Numbered from the stretch's first letter, positions 1 to 8,300 are shown. The stretch is 39,672 bases of DNA from Deltaproteobacteria bacterium (GCA_018644785.1 JABGPV010000013.1:1-39672); one strand, 5' to 3'. Notes: generated from the sequence alone by a model not told the origin. Numbers and translations are program-made.

Positions 1-29
1 ATTTGGTATTTACGGGTCAGATTACCCCC

Positions 30-122
30 GGAGAGATGGCCGAGTTGGCTGAAGGCGCTCGCCTGCTAAGCGAGTGTGGGGGGAAACTTCCACCGAGGGT
101 TCGAATCCCTCTCTCTCCGCCA
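30..122 (+). tRNA. tRNA-Ser (anticodon GCT), CCA encoded
   Basis: This is a class II tRNA. The acceptor stem GGAGAGA pairs with TCTCTCC. The anticodon stem CTCGC/GCGAG holds the loop CTGCTAA, so the anticodon is GCT, reading AGC and AGU serine codons. There is a long variable arm and a standard GGTTCGAATCC T-arm. The discriminator base is G at 119, and CCA is genomically encoded at 120-122. Its 3' part is duplicated at 5908-5972, so the gene served as an integration target. Confidence 0.97.
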
Positions 123-123
123 T
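59..123 (+). repeat. attL: tRNA-Ser 3' half, exact 65-bp direct repeat with 5908-5972
   Basis: Bases 59-123 match 5908-5972 base for base. They cover the anticodon arm, variable arm, T-arm and acceptor 3' strand of the tRNA gene, through CCA plus one base. Identity stops on both sides (C versus T at the left, A versus T at the right). This is the usual signature of a tyrosine-recombinase element that integrated in a tRNA 3' end and restored the tRNA. The element between the repeats is about 5.85 kb. Confidence 0.9.
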
Positions 124-169
124 ATTTCAAGTAGTTAACCATCATTGACAATTCCCGAAAAGCTCTTTT

Positions 170-295
170 TTAAATCAACTTGGCGTACCTCTGGCATACC
201 TCTTTGTAAATTCGAGACACTTTTTCGTCCAAAATCCCTGCTGCATCCCGTACCGCCTGGCCCATGAAATGGAGGTAGGTTTCTGTGGTTGATTG
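170..295 (-). pseudogene. C-terminal stump of a phage-type tyrosine recombinase (integrase)
   Basis: The minus strand encodes 41 in-frame codons ending in TAA at 170-172. They begin QSTTETYLHF and continue with a helical tail, the usual C-terminus of tyrosine recombinases: the catalytic Tyr in a TTxxYLH context followed by a short amphipathic helix. A TGA stop lies just upstream in the same frame at 296-298, and no His-x-x-Arg box or Arg-bearing N-terminal part can be found. Only the last tenth of the gene is left. Its position beside the tRNA target, pointing at it, is the classical arrangement for an island integrase. Family assignment rests on this short motif and on context. Confidence 0.6.
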
Positions 296-366
296 TCAAG
301 TCTGCCCTTCTCGACTTCTCTTAAAACACCCTTGATTATGGTGTCACAACATGCTACCATTTTTCC

Positions 367-621
367 ATGACAGCAAAGCACCGGAAGACAATAGCGGCCA
401 TTTTTGCCAAACCTACCAAGGCGAATATTAAATTCAGCGACATTGAATCTCTGATCAAGACACTTGGCGGTGAAGTTCGAGAGGGCGATGGTTCACGGGT
501 AGTTTTGGCGCTTTTGGGGACAAGAGAATACGCCCACAGGCCGCATCCGGGAAAAGAAGCAAAGAAATATATGGTTGAGAGAATTCGTGAATGGTTGACA
601 GGCTTGGGGGTAACGCCATGA
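367..621 (+). CDS. hicA: HicA-family toxin (mRNA interferase)
   Basis: HicA toxins are small double-stranded-RNA-binding-fold proteins that cleave mRNA and are neutralised by HicB. This 84-residue protein has the HicA layout of the KHRKTxxxIFAKP-starting subgroup: a helix with DIESLIKTLGG, then a strand with GSRV, and the HRPHP motif near residue 57, whose histidine is the catalytic residue in the family. The stop overlaps the downstream hicB start by 4 bp (ATGA), the usual translational coupling. There is no clear Shine-Dalgarno sequence before the ATG. A 3' fragment of a second copy occurs at 30271-30406. The family call is firm; activity is inferred. Confidence 0.9.
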   Translation: MTAKHRKTIAAIFAKPTKANIKFSDIESLIKTLGGEVREGDGSRVVLALLGTREYAHRPHPGKEAKKYMVERIREWLTGLGVTP

Positions 622-953
622 ACAGTATGGCCTATAAAGGATATTTTTCCAGAATTAGCTTTGATGAGCGGGATAATATTTTTTGGGGAAAAGTGATTGG
701 AATAAAAGACAGCATTTCCTTTGAGGGTGAAACTGTTGCACAGCTCACCCAGGATTTTCACAACGCCATTGACCATTATCTTGTTGACTGCAAAAAGCAG
801 GGCCGTACACCTGCTAAACCTTATTCCGGAAAGCTAACCTTGCGCATTTCCCCTGATACACATGCCGAAGTAGCCGCTGCCGCAGCTCATACCGGGAAAA
901 GCCTTAACAAATGGGTGGCTGATACGCTGCATGAGATCGTTCATTCTCATTAA
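618..953 (+). CDS. hicB: HicB-family antitoxin
   Basis: HicB binds and blocks HicA, and its DNA-binding C-terminus autoregulates the operon. This 111-residue protein starts with a partial RNase-H-like HicB domain: the YKGYFSRISFDERDNIFWGKV strands and the GETVAQLTQDFHNAIDHY helix. It ends with a ribbon-helix-helix segment (LTLRISPDTHAEVAAAAAHTG and KSLNKWVADTL). I chose the ATG at 618 because it overlaps the hicA stop and gives the canonical N-terminus; an in-frame ATG at 591 lies inside hicA. The repeated fragment at 30353 starts with the same MNSM, which supports the choice. Confidence 0.9.
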   Translation: MNSMAYKGYFSRISFDERDNIFWGKVIGIKDSISFEGETVAQLTQDFHNAIDHYLVDCKKQGRTPAKPYSGKLTLRISPDTHAEVAAAAAHTGKSLNKWVADTLHEIVHSH

Positions 954-1131
954 CTGTTCATTTCCATATTTCCCCCCCAGCATGTATAAAGAGGGGGTCA
1001 GTAGAGAGTCTATTCTTGACCCTTGACCATTCGTAACATCAAGGTTTCACTGTTGTTTGATTTTTTTTGTCCTTTATCATTTCATGATTTAATTTTCTAT
1101 CACGATAGAATCGGTCAAAAATGCCGTACCG

Positions 1132-1434
1132 TTGACCCATAGGTTTGACAACGTTGTGGTCGCAGAAGTCCAAGCAACAGATGCGATTCGGCAGTTCTAT
1201 CCAGAGGCACTGGGGCTGTTTGCAACTGCCATGATTTCGCATCTGAGAAGAAAGAATGTTTTTGTTGAAGTCGATCAAGATACAGGCAAAGTATTGACAA
1301 GGAAGACCATTCGTGTGGAGCCTTCCATCCACGACATGCGGATAACCGGGGGCTTTCTACCACAGTCCCACCAGCACCCAGCAAACGGGTGTGCACTAGG
1401 CGCTTCACAGAGACTACCGGACTGTAGCTGGTAA
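1132..1434 (+). pseudogene. Unrecognised fragment, faintly DUF4410-like
   Basis: An open frame of 100 codons from a TTG at 1132. Its first 70 residues read like a real protein end: strand VVVAEV, a helix with YPEALGLFATAMISHLRRKNVF, then strands. The last 25 residues look random. The pattern resembles lipoproteins of the DUF4410 type (a strand, a PEA-containing helix, LRRKxxF), but I cannot confirm it. No ribosome binding site is visible and the frame lacks an N-terminal domain, so this is probably a decayed gene end. The stretch 954-1131 before it shows no gene; it is AT-rich with a polypyrimidine run. Confidence 0.3.
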
Positions 1435-1504
1435 TGAATATAAAAAATAGCTAAGTTATCCTACATTTTTTACGGAATAACTATTAATTGAGGAAACGAA
1501 ACTG

Positions 1505-1533
1505 TTGACAGTCCTCACCTACCATACTATAAA
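1505..1533 (+). promoter_or_regulatory. Sigma-70 promoter for the caspase-like gene
   Basis: TTGACA at 1505-1510, a 17-bp spacer, and TATAAA at 1528-1533. This is a near-consensus promoter about 65 bp before the ATG at 1599, with no other gene in between. Confidence 0.6.
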
Positions 1534-1598
1534 TAAGCAACATCCATTCTACATGAGAAGCGGCCTGAGCTGCGTTCTGTGGTCTGTCGAGATTTTTC

Positions 1599-3401
1599 AT
1601 GGTTCAAATAGCACCTCCTAAGAGACACCATACGAAAAAGATCGCTCCCTTGATCATTTTTCCCCTATTCGTAATATTCCTCATCAATCCAACAGTTCTG
1701 TTTGCCGTTACCCGTGGCATCAGCGTGGTTTCCAAACAAGGACAACCCCTGCAATTGTACGACAGTTACAATGCGCTGGTGGTGGGAATCAGCGACTATC
1801 AGAGCTGGCCCGACCTTCCCTATGCGGTTGGTGATGCTGAGGAAGTAGCCAAACGGCTAAAGAAGATGGGGTTCAACGTCAAACTCGTGATCAACCCGAA
1901 CTCGTACGAGCTCAATAATGCCATCAACGAAATGACTTACCGCATGGGCCGTGAAAGAGAAAGGGCAGTTCTTTTTTATTATGCGGGCCATGGTGAAACG
2001 GAATCCATGGCAGACGGCACCAAAATGGGATACATCATTCCAAAAGACTGCCCCCTGCTTATGAAAAACCCCATGGGGTTTGCATCAAAGGCCGTAAGCA
2101 TGCGGGATATTGAATCGGCCTCCCTCAGGATGCGAGCCAAGCATGTGCTGATGCTTTTTGACTCTTGCTTTTCGGGTGCACTTTTTTCACTGGTGCGGGC
2201 GGCGCCCGATGACATTACGGAGAAAAGCACCCTTCCCGTGCGACAGTATATCACCGCTGGACGCGAAGATGAGCAAGTGCCGGACAAAAGCATGTTCAAA
2301 CGATGTTTCCTGATCGGCCTGAAGGGTGCCGCCGACATGACCGGTGACGGTTACATCACTGGAAGCGAGATGGGCATGTACCTGGCGGACAATGTGGTCA
2401 ACTACACCCGCAGAGGGCAGCACCCCCAGTACGGCAAGATCAACAATCCGGACCTGGACCAGGGCGATTTCATCTTTGTGCCGCTGAAAATGCTGAAAAA
2501 GCAGAAACTGAGGGAAGAGCTCGTCTCCGAAAGGGAAGACCTGGAAAAAGACATCCGGGAACTGCGTGCCGAACGTGAAGAAACCCACCAGTTGCTCAAG
2601 GAAATGAAACAATTGCTTCAGCAGCAGCAACAGGCCAAACAACAGGGGAAACAGACTCTGAACGAAAAGAAAGCCCTGGAAAACCAGATTGCGCGCCTTG
2701 GGAAAGAACGGGAGGCTATTGAGCAACTGGCCGATACCCGTGTAAAGGAATACGAGGCCAGACTCGGCAATTCAAAGGGTCGTATCTCCCAGGAAGCCGA
2801 AAAGAGAAAGGCCCTTGAAGTGGAACTGGAATCGGTGCGGCAGGAGGCTGACCAACGAAAAGCCCTTGAGCAGGAACTTGAAAGATTGAAGCGGGAAAGG
2901 GAAGCAAGGGCGCGTCAAAAACCTGTTCAGGTGGCGGTAAGGAAAATGCCGAAGCAAAAACCGCAGCCAAAAACGGTCCGCGATGACAAGACCTCAAAAC
3001 CAGCTGTCAAATCAACTGAACCATCAGAACCGCTGAAAACAGCATCCCTCCATGCGCCTGAAGTAAAACCTGCAAAAGATTCCGCCCTTTTGATTGTCAC
3101 CAGCAACGTAAAAGACGCTAAAGTATATATCGGTAAAAAAGAGATATCCTTTTGGGCCGATCCCAAAGAGGCCTGGATTTACCGGGGCACGGCACCTTTC
3201 AGAACGCAGAATATTGCCCCTGGCAAACACGAGATAAGGGTGTACAAAGATGAATACATGGAAGAGGTGAAGGTCATTGATGTTCGCCCTGGTGAAGCAA
3301 TCGATCTGGATGTAACCCTCTTTAAAAACATGTCTGAAACCGGTGAAGAGGATAATGGTGGCGGTGGCGGCGGCGGTGGCGGTGGCGGCGGTGGTTTGTA
3401 G
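1599..3401 (+). CDS. Exported caspase-like (peptidase C14) protein with coiled coil, PEGA-like domain and poly-Gly tail
   Basis: A 600-residue protein. Residues 15-36 form a signal peptide or N-terminal membrane anchor (IIFPLFVIFLI, possible cleavage after LFA), so the rest should be periplasmic or surface-exposed. Residues 55-295 are a caspase/metacaspase fold: the strand YNALVVGISDY, the catalytic His131 in YYAGHGE and the catalytic Cys190 in FDSCFSG. An EF-hand-like loop, DMTGDGYITGSE, lies at 247-258. Residues about 300-440 are a charged, Q/E/K-rich coiled coil, followed by a basic/proline linker. Residues about 495-575 resemble a PEGA-type beta domain (APFRTQNIAPGKHEIRV). The protein ends in 13 consecutive glycines. 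Such proteases are arginine/lysine-specific in known cases; the substrate here is unknown. It lies in the tRNA-Ser island, 40 bp before the next secreted protein, so the two may be expressed together. Confidence 0.85.
   Translation: MVQIAPPKRHHTKKIAPLIIFPLFVIFLINPTVLFAVTRGISVVSKQGQPLQLYDSYNALVVGISDYQSWPDLPYAVGDAEEVAKRLKKMGFNVKLVINPNSYELNNAINEMTYRMGRERERAVLFYYAGHGETESMADGTKMGYIIPKDCPLLMKNPMGFASKAVSMRDIESASLRMRAKHVLMLFDSCFSGALFSLVRAAPDDITEKSTLPVRQYITAGREDEQVPDKSMFKRCFLIGLKGAADMTGDGYITGSEMGMYLADNVVNYTRRGQHPQYGKINNPDLDQGDFIFVPLKMLKKQKLREELVSEREDLEKDIRELRAEREETHQLLKEMKQLLQQQQQAKQQGKQTLNEKKALENQIARLGKEREAIEQLADTRVKEYEARLGNSKGRISQEAEKRKALEVELESVRQEADQRKALEQELERLKREREARARQKPVQVAVRKMPKQKPQPKTVRDDKTSKPAVKSTEPSEPLKTASLHAPEVKPAKDSALLIVTSNVKDAKVYIGKKEISFWADPKEAWIYRGTAPFRTQNIAPGKHEIRVYKDEYMEEVKVIDVRPGEAIDLDVTLFKNMSETGEEDNGGGGGGGGGGGGGL
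3357..3395 (+). repeat. GGN microsatellite encoding 13 glycines
   Basis: An imperfect run of GGT/GGC codons just before the stop codon of the caspase-like gene. The mixture of GGT and GGC argues for some selection on the glycine tail. Slipped-strand length change is possible in steps that would usually keep frame only in multiples of three. Confidence 0.85.
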
Positions 3402-3441
3402 CCTTCAAGGGGCAATGCATAGAACTATTAAGGAGTATTAA

Positions 3442-5295
3442 ATGAAGAACCATAAAATTCTTTTACTTGTTCTTTTGGTGGTCTTTTTGGGTGGTGGTAA
3501 TTCAGCAGCATTTTGTGAAACTATGAATCCTGTGGATTACTGGTTGCTGGAAGATGGTTATAGTAGTTCGTTTTCTTTGGGTAAAATGCTTACGATTACC
3601 CAGGGGTTCTCGACCGGAAAGACTTTTTTCAATGTGAATTTCTTAGGCACAGGCATTTGGAGGCAACGATATGATTCTTCTGGAAGGTTGCTCATGTATG
3701 GCGCTACGATGTCTGATGGCGGTTATTTTAATGTCGTTGACCCGCAGGGAGCGGTGCTATTGCCAGCTGAAATAGAAATTGGAAAAACCTACAAGGTGAG
3801 CTTACAACGCTATGAGTATGACTATTATAATCAATACCACGGTATGGGCAGTAGTTCAATTAAAGTTACTGTCAACAGATCTGAAGCCATTGAAGTGCCT
3901 GCTGGCACTTTTACCGTTTACAAATTTGAAATCCGTGACACCTGGTTTGACAGTTGGGGAAATAGTGGAATATCCTATTCTGCTTTCTGGTTGGCTGACG
4001 GTGTTGGTTGGGTTAGGGTTGAGAGAAATGGCACCATTTATGACCTTCAGAATTATGAAAGAAAAGCCAACCCGCCTTCAGCTTCCCGACTTTCTGTGAA
4101 GACCGCCGGTACTACGCTTTCATTGGACTGGTCTCATTCTTCAGATGCAGATGGCTATACTTTTTTTTATGCCCCTTATCCTTATCAAGGCCCTCAAACA
4201 ATCGGAACGTTAGATATTGGAGATCAGACAACGGCTTCTTTTGACCTTTTCGGTGGTGCCGCCTATTATGTTGCAGTAGAAGCGTACAACACTTACGGTG
4301 GCAGCGGACTTTCCAACATTGAGTATTTTTTCATCCCATATGATCTAACGGTCAACCCCGAAAACCTCAGCGTTTTAGCTGGTCAAGCCAATACGTGCAA
4401 CCTCAATGGTGGTGTAGCTCCTTATGGCGCCAGGTCAGACAACACAGCTGTGGCTACCGTAGCTTTGAATGGTGGCACAATTTCCGTGACAGGTGTTTCT
4501 GAAGGGTCGGCAAATATATCGTTCTTTGACAATGCCGGCGATTGGGGGACGTTTCCGGTTTCAGTCACATCAGACACGGTATATGATTGGGCAACAGATT
4601 TGGAGACTGCTTATGTCAGTGGTAACATTAGTCTGTTGTCTGATAGACTTTCAGATGAATATTTTCATGACGGTAAGGATCCAAACTGTCAATACAGCAT
4701 TTATGAATATAGTTTAAAATACTTTGTTTTCAATTCAGCCATCTATGACATAAAGAGTGTTAAAGATATATCTCAGGATGGTAATAACATGCTAAAACTT
4801 GAAGTTGAAGTACATATGGATTATTTATATATACCTAAAAATACGAACTGGGAAGAATCCTTAACAAGAGAATTTGTAGTTAAATTGCATAATGGTAAAT
4901 GGAAAACCTATGGAAATCATGAAGACTATAATGGTGTATATTTTTCAGATTTTTCCACATGCAATTCTTTGTATAAAGGAAAACCTAAAAATATAAAAAG
5001 CACTTTTTCTTCAAAAGACGATTTTATTTATGTTTATTTTCAATATGGAGGTTTGCGTAAGTCAACGTCAACAATGTATAGATATTATACACCTAGTGGA
5101 AAGCTACAGTGGGAAGGCAAAGTGTTTATCTCTGAAGAAGATTTCCCAGAATGTTCGTCAGGTTCCGGAGTTGCATATCTTAATGTTCAAATAGATGGGT
5201 ATGAGACATGGTGGAATAATAATATAGGTACTTGGAAAGTGCAATTTTTTGCAAACAATAATTTAATCGAAACAGTATATTTTGAGTATTATTAG
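3442..5295 (+). CDS. Secreted multidomain protein (Fn3-like, Ig-like and NTF2-like segments), function unknown
   Basis: A 617-residue protein with a clear AAGGAG ribosome binding site at 3430-3435 and a signal peptide at residues 1-22 (ILLLVLLVVFLGGGNSAA). Residues about 28-205 form a beta-rich domain with IEIGKTYKVS and VPAGTFTVYKFEI, as in lipoprotein-like DUF3108-type barrels. Residues 209-296 look like a fibronectin type III domain (SASRLSVKTAGTTLSLDWS, then YYVAVEAYNTYGGSGLSN). Residues 302-376 are a Big_2-like Ig domain (LSVLAGQANTCNLNGG, then TISVTGVSEGSANIS). Residues 378-500 resemble an NTF2/SnoaL-like fold. The C-terminal about 110 residues are an unassigned beta domain. The last third is visibly more AT-rich. 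Probably co-transcribed with the caspase-like gene and acting at the cell surface; no enzymatic motif is visible. Confidence 0.75.
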   Translation: MKNHKILLLVLLVVFLGGGNSAAFCETMNPVDYWLLEDGYSSSFSLGKMLTITQGFSTGKTFFNVNFLGTGIWRQRYDSSGRLLMYGATMSDGGYFNVVDPQGAVLLPAEIEIGKTYKVSLQRYEYDYYNQYHGMGSSSIKVTVNRSEAIEVPAGTFTVYKFEIRDTWFDSWGNSGISYSAFWLADGVGWVRVERNGTIYDLQNYERKANPPSASRLSVKTAGTTLSLDWSHSSDADGYTFFYAPYPYQGPQTIGTLDIGDQTTASFDLFGGAAYYVAVEAYNTYGGSGLSNIEYFFIPYDLTVNPENLSVLAGQANTCNLNGGVAPYGARSDNTAVATVALNGGTISVTGVSEGSANISFFDNAGDWGTFPVSVTSDTVYDWATDLETAYVSGNISLLSDRLSDEYFHDGKDPNCQYSIYEYSLKYFVFNSAIYDIKSVKDISQDGNNMLKLEVEVHMDYLYIPKNTNWEESLTREFVVKLHNGKWKTYGNHEDYNGVYFSDFSTCNSLYKGKPKNIKSTFSSKDDFIYVYFQYGGLRKSTSTMYRYYTPSGKLQWEGKVFISEEDFPECSSGSGVAYLNVQIDGYETWWNNNIGTWKVQFFANNNLIETVYFEYY

Positions 5296-5907
5296 TCCAA
5301 TATAGAAACCCTTGCTTATAGGGTACCCAACCATCAACACCTTCATCCAATGTAATCAAACGGCGACCGGGGCTGGGGCGCCCGTGATAGCTCCCGCCAC
5401 ACTCGGGCATTTGGGGTGCGTTCCCGAAGCGATGGATAATTTGGTCATTTGGTTCAATGTCATCGTCTCTCGCGCCATCCCATACCATGAGGGGCATGAA
5501 TCCTTTCCCACAAAATCGGATACCCCACCACGTCCTTCGGTTGGGGAACAACATCTTACATGGGGTCCCCATCCACCCCGTTGCTCTCGGCTTCGGTTTC
5601 TACGTGGGGCTCCAGAATGGATTCCCTATGATAGGAGCATCAATACAGAGAATTGGTGTCCCACGACATCAGGTTGCTCTTCTCGGGCAACTTCTTTCCC
5701 ATTCCTCCTGTAATGCTTCGTAAATTATTGTCTTTGGTTGTCTTGCCTCCCCTGCTTCCACATTGCCCCTATTCTGTCCATTTCTATTGACGGCCCCTAT
5801 TGACGACTTCCTATTATTTTTACGGTTTTTACTGATTTGGACAGATTGCCAGAGATAATAATATCAAGTATTTACGTACGATATTAACCCTTTGCAAACC
5901 GATGTTT
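5296..5907 (+). other. Gene-free stretch at the right end of the island
   Basis: Frames open on both strands for up to about 130 codons between 5180 and 5723. None has a convincing ribosome binding site, a codon pattern like the neighbours or a recognisable motif, and frames are broken by stops in ways that suggest decayed sequence. The last 100 bases before the repeat at 5908 are AT-rich. I see no RNA gene and no recombinase fragment. Confidence 0.5.
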
Positions 5908-5972
5908 TCGCCTGCTAAGCGAGTGTGGGGGGAAACTTCCACCGAGGGTTCGAATCCCTCTCTCTCCGCCAT
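5908..5972 (+). repeat. attR: partial tRNA-Ser copy, exact 65-bp repeat of 59-123
   Basis: Identical to the 3' part of the tRNA-Ser gene from the anticodon stem to one base past CCA. The upstream half (acceptor 5' strand and D-arm) is absent, so it is not a functional tRNA. It marks the far junction of the island. The next gene, at 6145, belongs to the chromosomal backbone. Confidence 0.9.
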
Positions 5973-6144
5973 TTCTATTGCAACGCCCAGTCCCATATCG
6001 GATCCGGATATCCTTGACCTCCGGTTTCTCTGAAAACGCTCGAAAACCTTCTCCCTGTCTCTTTCTTTGATTTTCTCGCCGAGGCCCTAAGACCACAAAA
6101 GACCGCAGGGGATGGCCCACAAGTTATTGCCATTCAAGCAAGGT

Positions 6145-7443
6145 TTAGACATCCAAGACACTGTAGCGGCCATAGGGGACAAAGGCCACGCTGGCGTTGG
6201 GACCGTGTTTCTCCAGGGCCGCCCTAAAGGCTTTGTCCAGGGAGTCACTGGCCCCCAGACCAACGCCTTTGGCCGCTTCCAGATTATCGGTTTGGGTTAC
6301 AACCACGACATCTTTTCGGGTCATCACCTCGTAAAGCTTCCACCAGATACAGCCGGCCCACAATTCCCGGTCTTTGGCGTAAAAGGCGCGCATGGCCTGG
6401 GCCATATGATCCGGTGAAGGGGGCAGATAGGACGACATCAGATCCATCAGGGCGAAACCCGGCCAATCTCCATACCCCGGACATGGGCTGGCGTGGATGA
6501 TGGTGCCACCGTCCTTGACGATGGGATCGACGTTGACCGCCGCCCAACTGGTGTGGAAATAGAGGTGGTTGGTCGGTGCACTGGTCCCGGTAATCACAAT
6601 GTCGGCCGGAGCGCCAGCAAACTGGGTGGCGTCAAAGCGATAAATCTGATCGTAAGCTTTGACCGTCGCTTTGTGGGATTCCACATAATCACCGGCCAGC
6701 AAATAGGAAACCTCGAAGCTGTTATTGACAATCATCTGAATGCCCATATCAATACCGACCATCCGGGCGGCCTCATATTTATCGGCCTGCATGTGGCAAT
6801 CGTTGTTACCGGGGCGGCAGTCGGCGGGCAGGGAGAACATATGGTTCATCTCAATGGTTTCGTTGCCGCAAACCGCCGGAATGATCATGCCGGAACCGCC
6901 GTAACCCCACAATGTGGCTTGGGTGGTGGCAATGCTGATCACGACATCCGCCTCAGCAACTTCTTTGAGCACAAACACCGGTACGCCCCGGCTGGTAATC
7001 CCCCGCAAAACATAGTTTTCCGGCTGGCTGACGTCATTGCAGACCACGGCGACACCGGTGTCGACGATTTCCTTGCCTAATTTTTCCGCGATCTCCTCGG
7101 GGTTCAGGGGGGGGACTTTGCCCGTGCCGATGGCAATAGAGCTTACCTCTCCCCCGGCCGATTTAATCCGCTCAAAAAACACCGGTAGAATGGCGGCCGC
7201 GGGTGCGGCACGGAACTGATTTTCGGTAATGATGACGACCTTGTCACCTTTCCGCATCAGCTCGGACAAAGGCTTGTTGCCCATAGGGTGTTCAAGGGCA
7301 TAGGCAGCGGCCCCCGCCACGTCCTTTAAGGCCGGCGGTTCCTCCGGCACAAACGATGCCACCAGGTTTCGATCCGCAATCTCGAGGTCCAGAAAAACCC
7401 CCATCTCCTCTGCGGTATCATATGGTACTTGAATGCTCGCCAT
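6145..7443 (-). CDS. LarA-like (lactate racemase superfamily, DUF2088) protein lacking cofactor ligands
   Basis: LarA racemises lactate with a nickel-pincer nucleotide covalently held by a lysine. This 432-residue protein follows the LarA order: GDKVVIITENQFRAAP (70-82, Arg78 kept), a helix, IGTGKVPPLNPEEIAEKLG (105-123), GITSRGVPVFVLKEVAEADVVIS (148-170) and GYGGSGMIIPAVCGNETIEMNH (180-201). The GTHR histidine is replaced (GTGKV). The GGxK lysine that binds the cofactor is gone (GGSGM), and the His before it is gone (TTQAT). His201 is kept. It therefore probably does not use the pincer cofactor in the known way, and lactate racemase activity should not be assumed. A strong AAGGAGGT site precedes the ATG. 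It is the last gene of the livK-to-larA-like operon, 26 bp after the lactonase-like gene. Confidence 0.75.
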   Translation of the reverse strand: MASIQVPYDTAEEMGVFLDLEIADRNLVASFVPEEPPALKDVAGAAAYALEHPMGNKPLSELMRKGDKVVIITENQFRAAPAAAILPVFFERIKSAGGEVSSIAIGTGKVPPLNPEEIAEKLGKEIVDTGVAVVCNDVSQPENYVLRGITSRGVPVFVLKEVAEADVVISIATTQATLWGYGGSGMIIPAVCGNETIEMNHMFSLPADCRPGNNDCHMQADKYEAARMVGIDMGIQMIVNNSFEVSYLLAGDYVESHKATVKAYDQIYRFDATQFAGAPADIVITGTSAPTNHLYFHTSWAAVNVDPIVKDGGTIIHASPCPGYGDWPGFALMDLMSSYLPPSPDHMAQAMRAFYAKDRELWAGCIWWKLYEVMTRKDVVVVTQTDNLEAAKGVGLGASDSLDKAFRAALEKHGPNASVAFVPYGRYSVLDV

Positions 7444-7469
7444 TGTTTGGACCTCCTTCAGACGAATGT

Positions 7470-8300
7470 TTATCCGATCTCATACCCGTATTTTTCGATC
7501 ACCAGCGCATCGTGTATGGGCAAAACCATGTCCGCCTCCGCCATAATCTTTTGCACCCCAGCCTTGGCGGCCCAGAGATTCCAAAAATTTCCGGTGGACC
7601 GGTCACCGAAGGGCAGTACCGCATGTTTTGCCTGCTCCGTAACGTCGGTAAAAATATCGTTTTGCTGGGTCTGCAATTTCTCATCATAGATAACGTCACC
7701 ACAAATAATGGCCAAGCCCTGTTTCGTGTTGACCTTGATGTTCATACTGCCCCACGTATGCCCTTCGGTCGGCTCCAAAAAGATGCCCGGGGCCAACTCC
7801 ATTCCATCATCGATGAGCCTTACCTTTCCCGGTACATGAATCTGTTCCACAAGGTAGGTGATATATTCCGGCGGATACTGCGCATCCATTAAACCGGCAA
7901 CGGCGAACATGATCTCTTTGCGCGGGAAAATAATCCGGGCATTTGGAAACATGTCATCGTTTCCCGCGTGGTCAATGTGCAGATGGGTGTGCAAAATGAC
8001 CTCGATGTCGCCGACATCCAACCCATATTTGGCCAATTGATAAGATATTTTTTGATCGGGTCTCTGGGAGGCGGTCATGCCGAGCCGGTGCATGATGTCC
8101 AATTGGTCTTCTTTCACCCCCGTGTCGACCATGATGGGCGGAATATTTGGTCCTAGAATCAGATACGAAAAACAGCGCGTGACCGGAGGAACCTCACCCG
8201 GCCGGTATTTGTTCACAAGGAAGCTGGAATCCACTCCGCCCAGGTCCGCAACGTCCAATACTTTAATCAGGTAGGTGGGTTTGTCAGGATCGACCGGCAT
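7470..8300 (-). CDS. Metallo-beta-lactamase-fold hydrolase, N-acyl-homoserine-lactonase-like
   Basis: A 276-residue hydrolase with the full set of metal ligands of the MBL fold: HTHLHIDHAG (His106, His108, Asp110, His111), His181 in EGHTWG, Asp202 in CGDVIYDE, and His263 in PIHD. The order and the CFSYLILGPNIPPIMVDTG opening resemble the AHL-lactonase (AiiA/AttM) group, which opens lactone rings. The substrate is unknown; in an uptake/catabolic operon a carboxylic-acid lactone or thioester is as likely as a quorum signal. An AGGAGG site precedes the ATG at 8300. The gene overlaps the stop codon of the SPFH gene by one base, so the two are coupled. Confidence 0.85.
   Translation of the reverse strand: MPVDPDKPTYLIKVLDVADLGGVDSSFLVNKYRPGEVPPVTRCFSYLILGPNIPPIMVDTGVKEDQLDIMHRLGMTASQRPDQKISYQLAKYGLDVGDIEVILHTHLHIDHAGNDDMFPNARIIFPRKEIMFAVAGLMDAQYPPEYITYLVEQIHVPGKVRLIDDGMELAPGIFLEPTEGHTWGSMNIKVNTKQGLAIICGDVIYDEKLQTQQNDIFTDVTEQAKHAVLPFGDRSTGNFWNLWAAKAGVQKIMAEADMVLPIHDALVIEKYGYEIG

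Noticed and set aside
2187..2726. 179-codon minus-strand frame opposite the caspase-like gene
   Set aside because: Shadow of the coiled-coil codons (CTG/CAG-rich); low complexity, with the plus-strand gene clearly real.
5180..5723. Several open frames of 60-130 codons on both strands
   Set aside because: They overlap each other, have no ribosome binding site or recognisable motif, and one runs through the end of the secreted protein gene.
5884..6120. Minus-strand open frame containing ERGIRTLGG
   Set aside because: This is the well-known false translation of the antisense of a tRNA-Ser 3' end; it runs across the attR repeat and has no ribosome binding site.
6145..7443. Annotation as lactate racemase
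   Set aside because: The cofactor-binding lysine and the neighbouring histidine are absent, so the reaction cannot be assumed.
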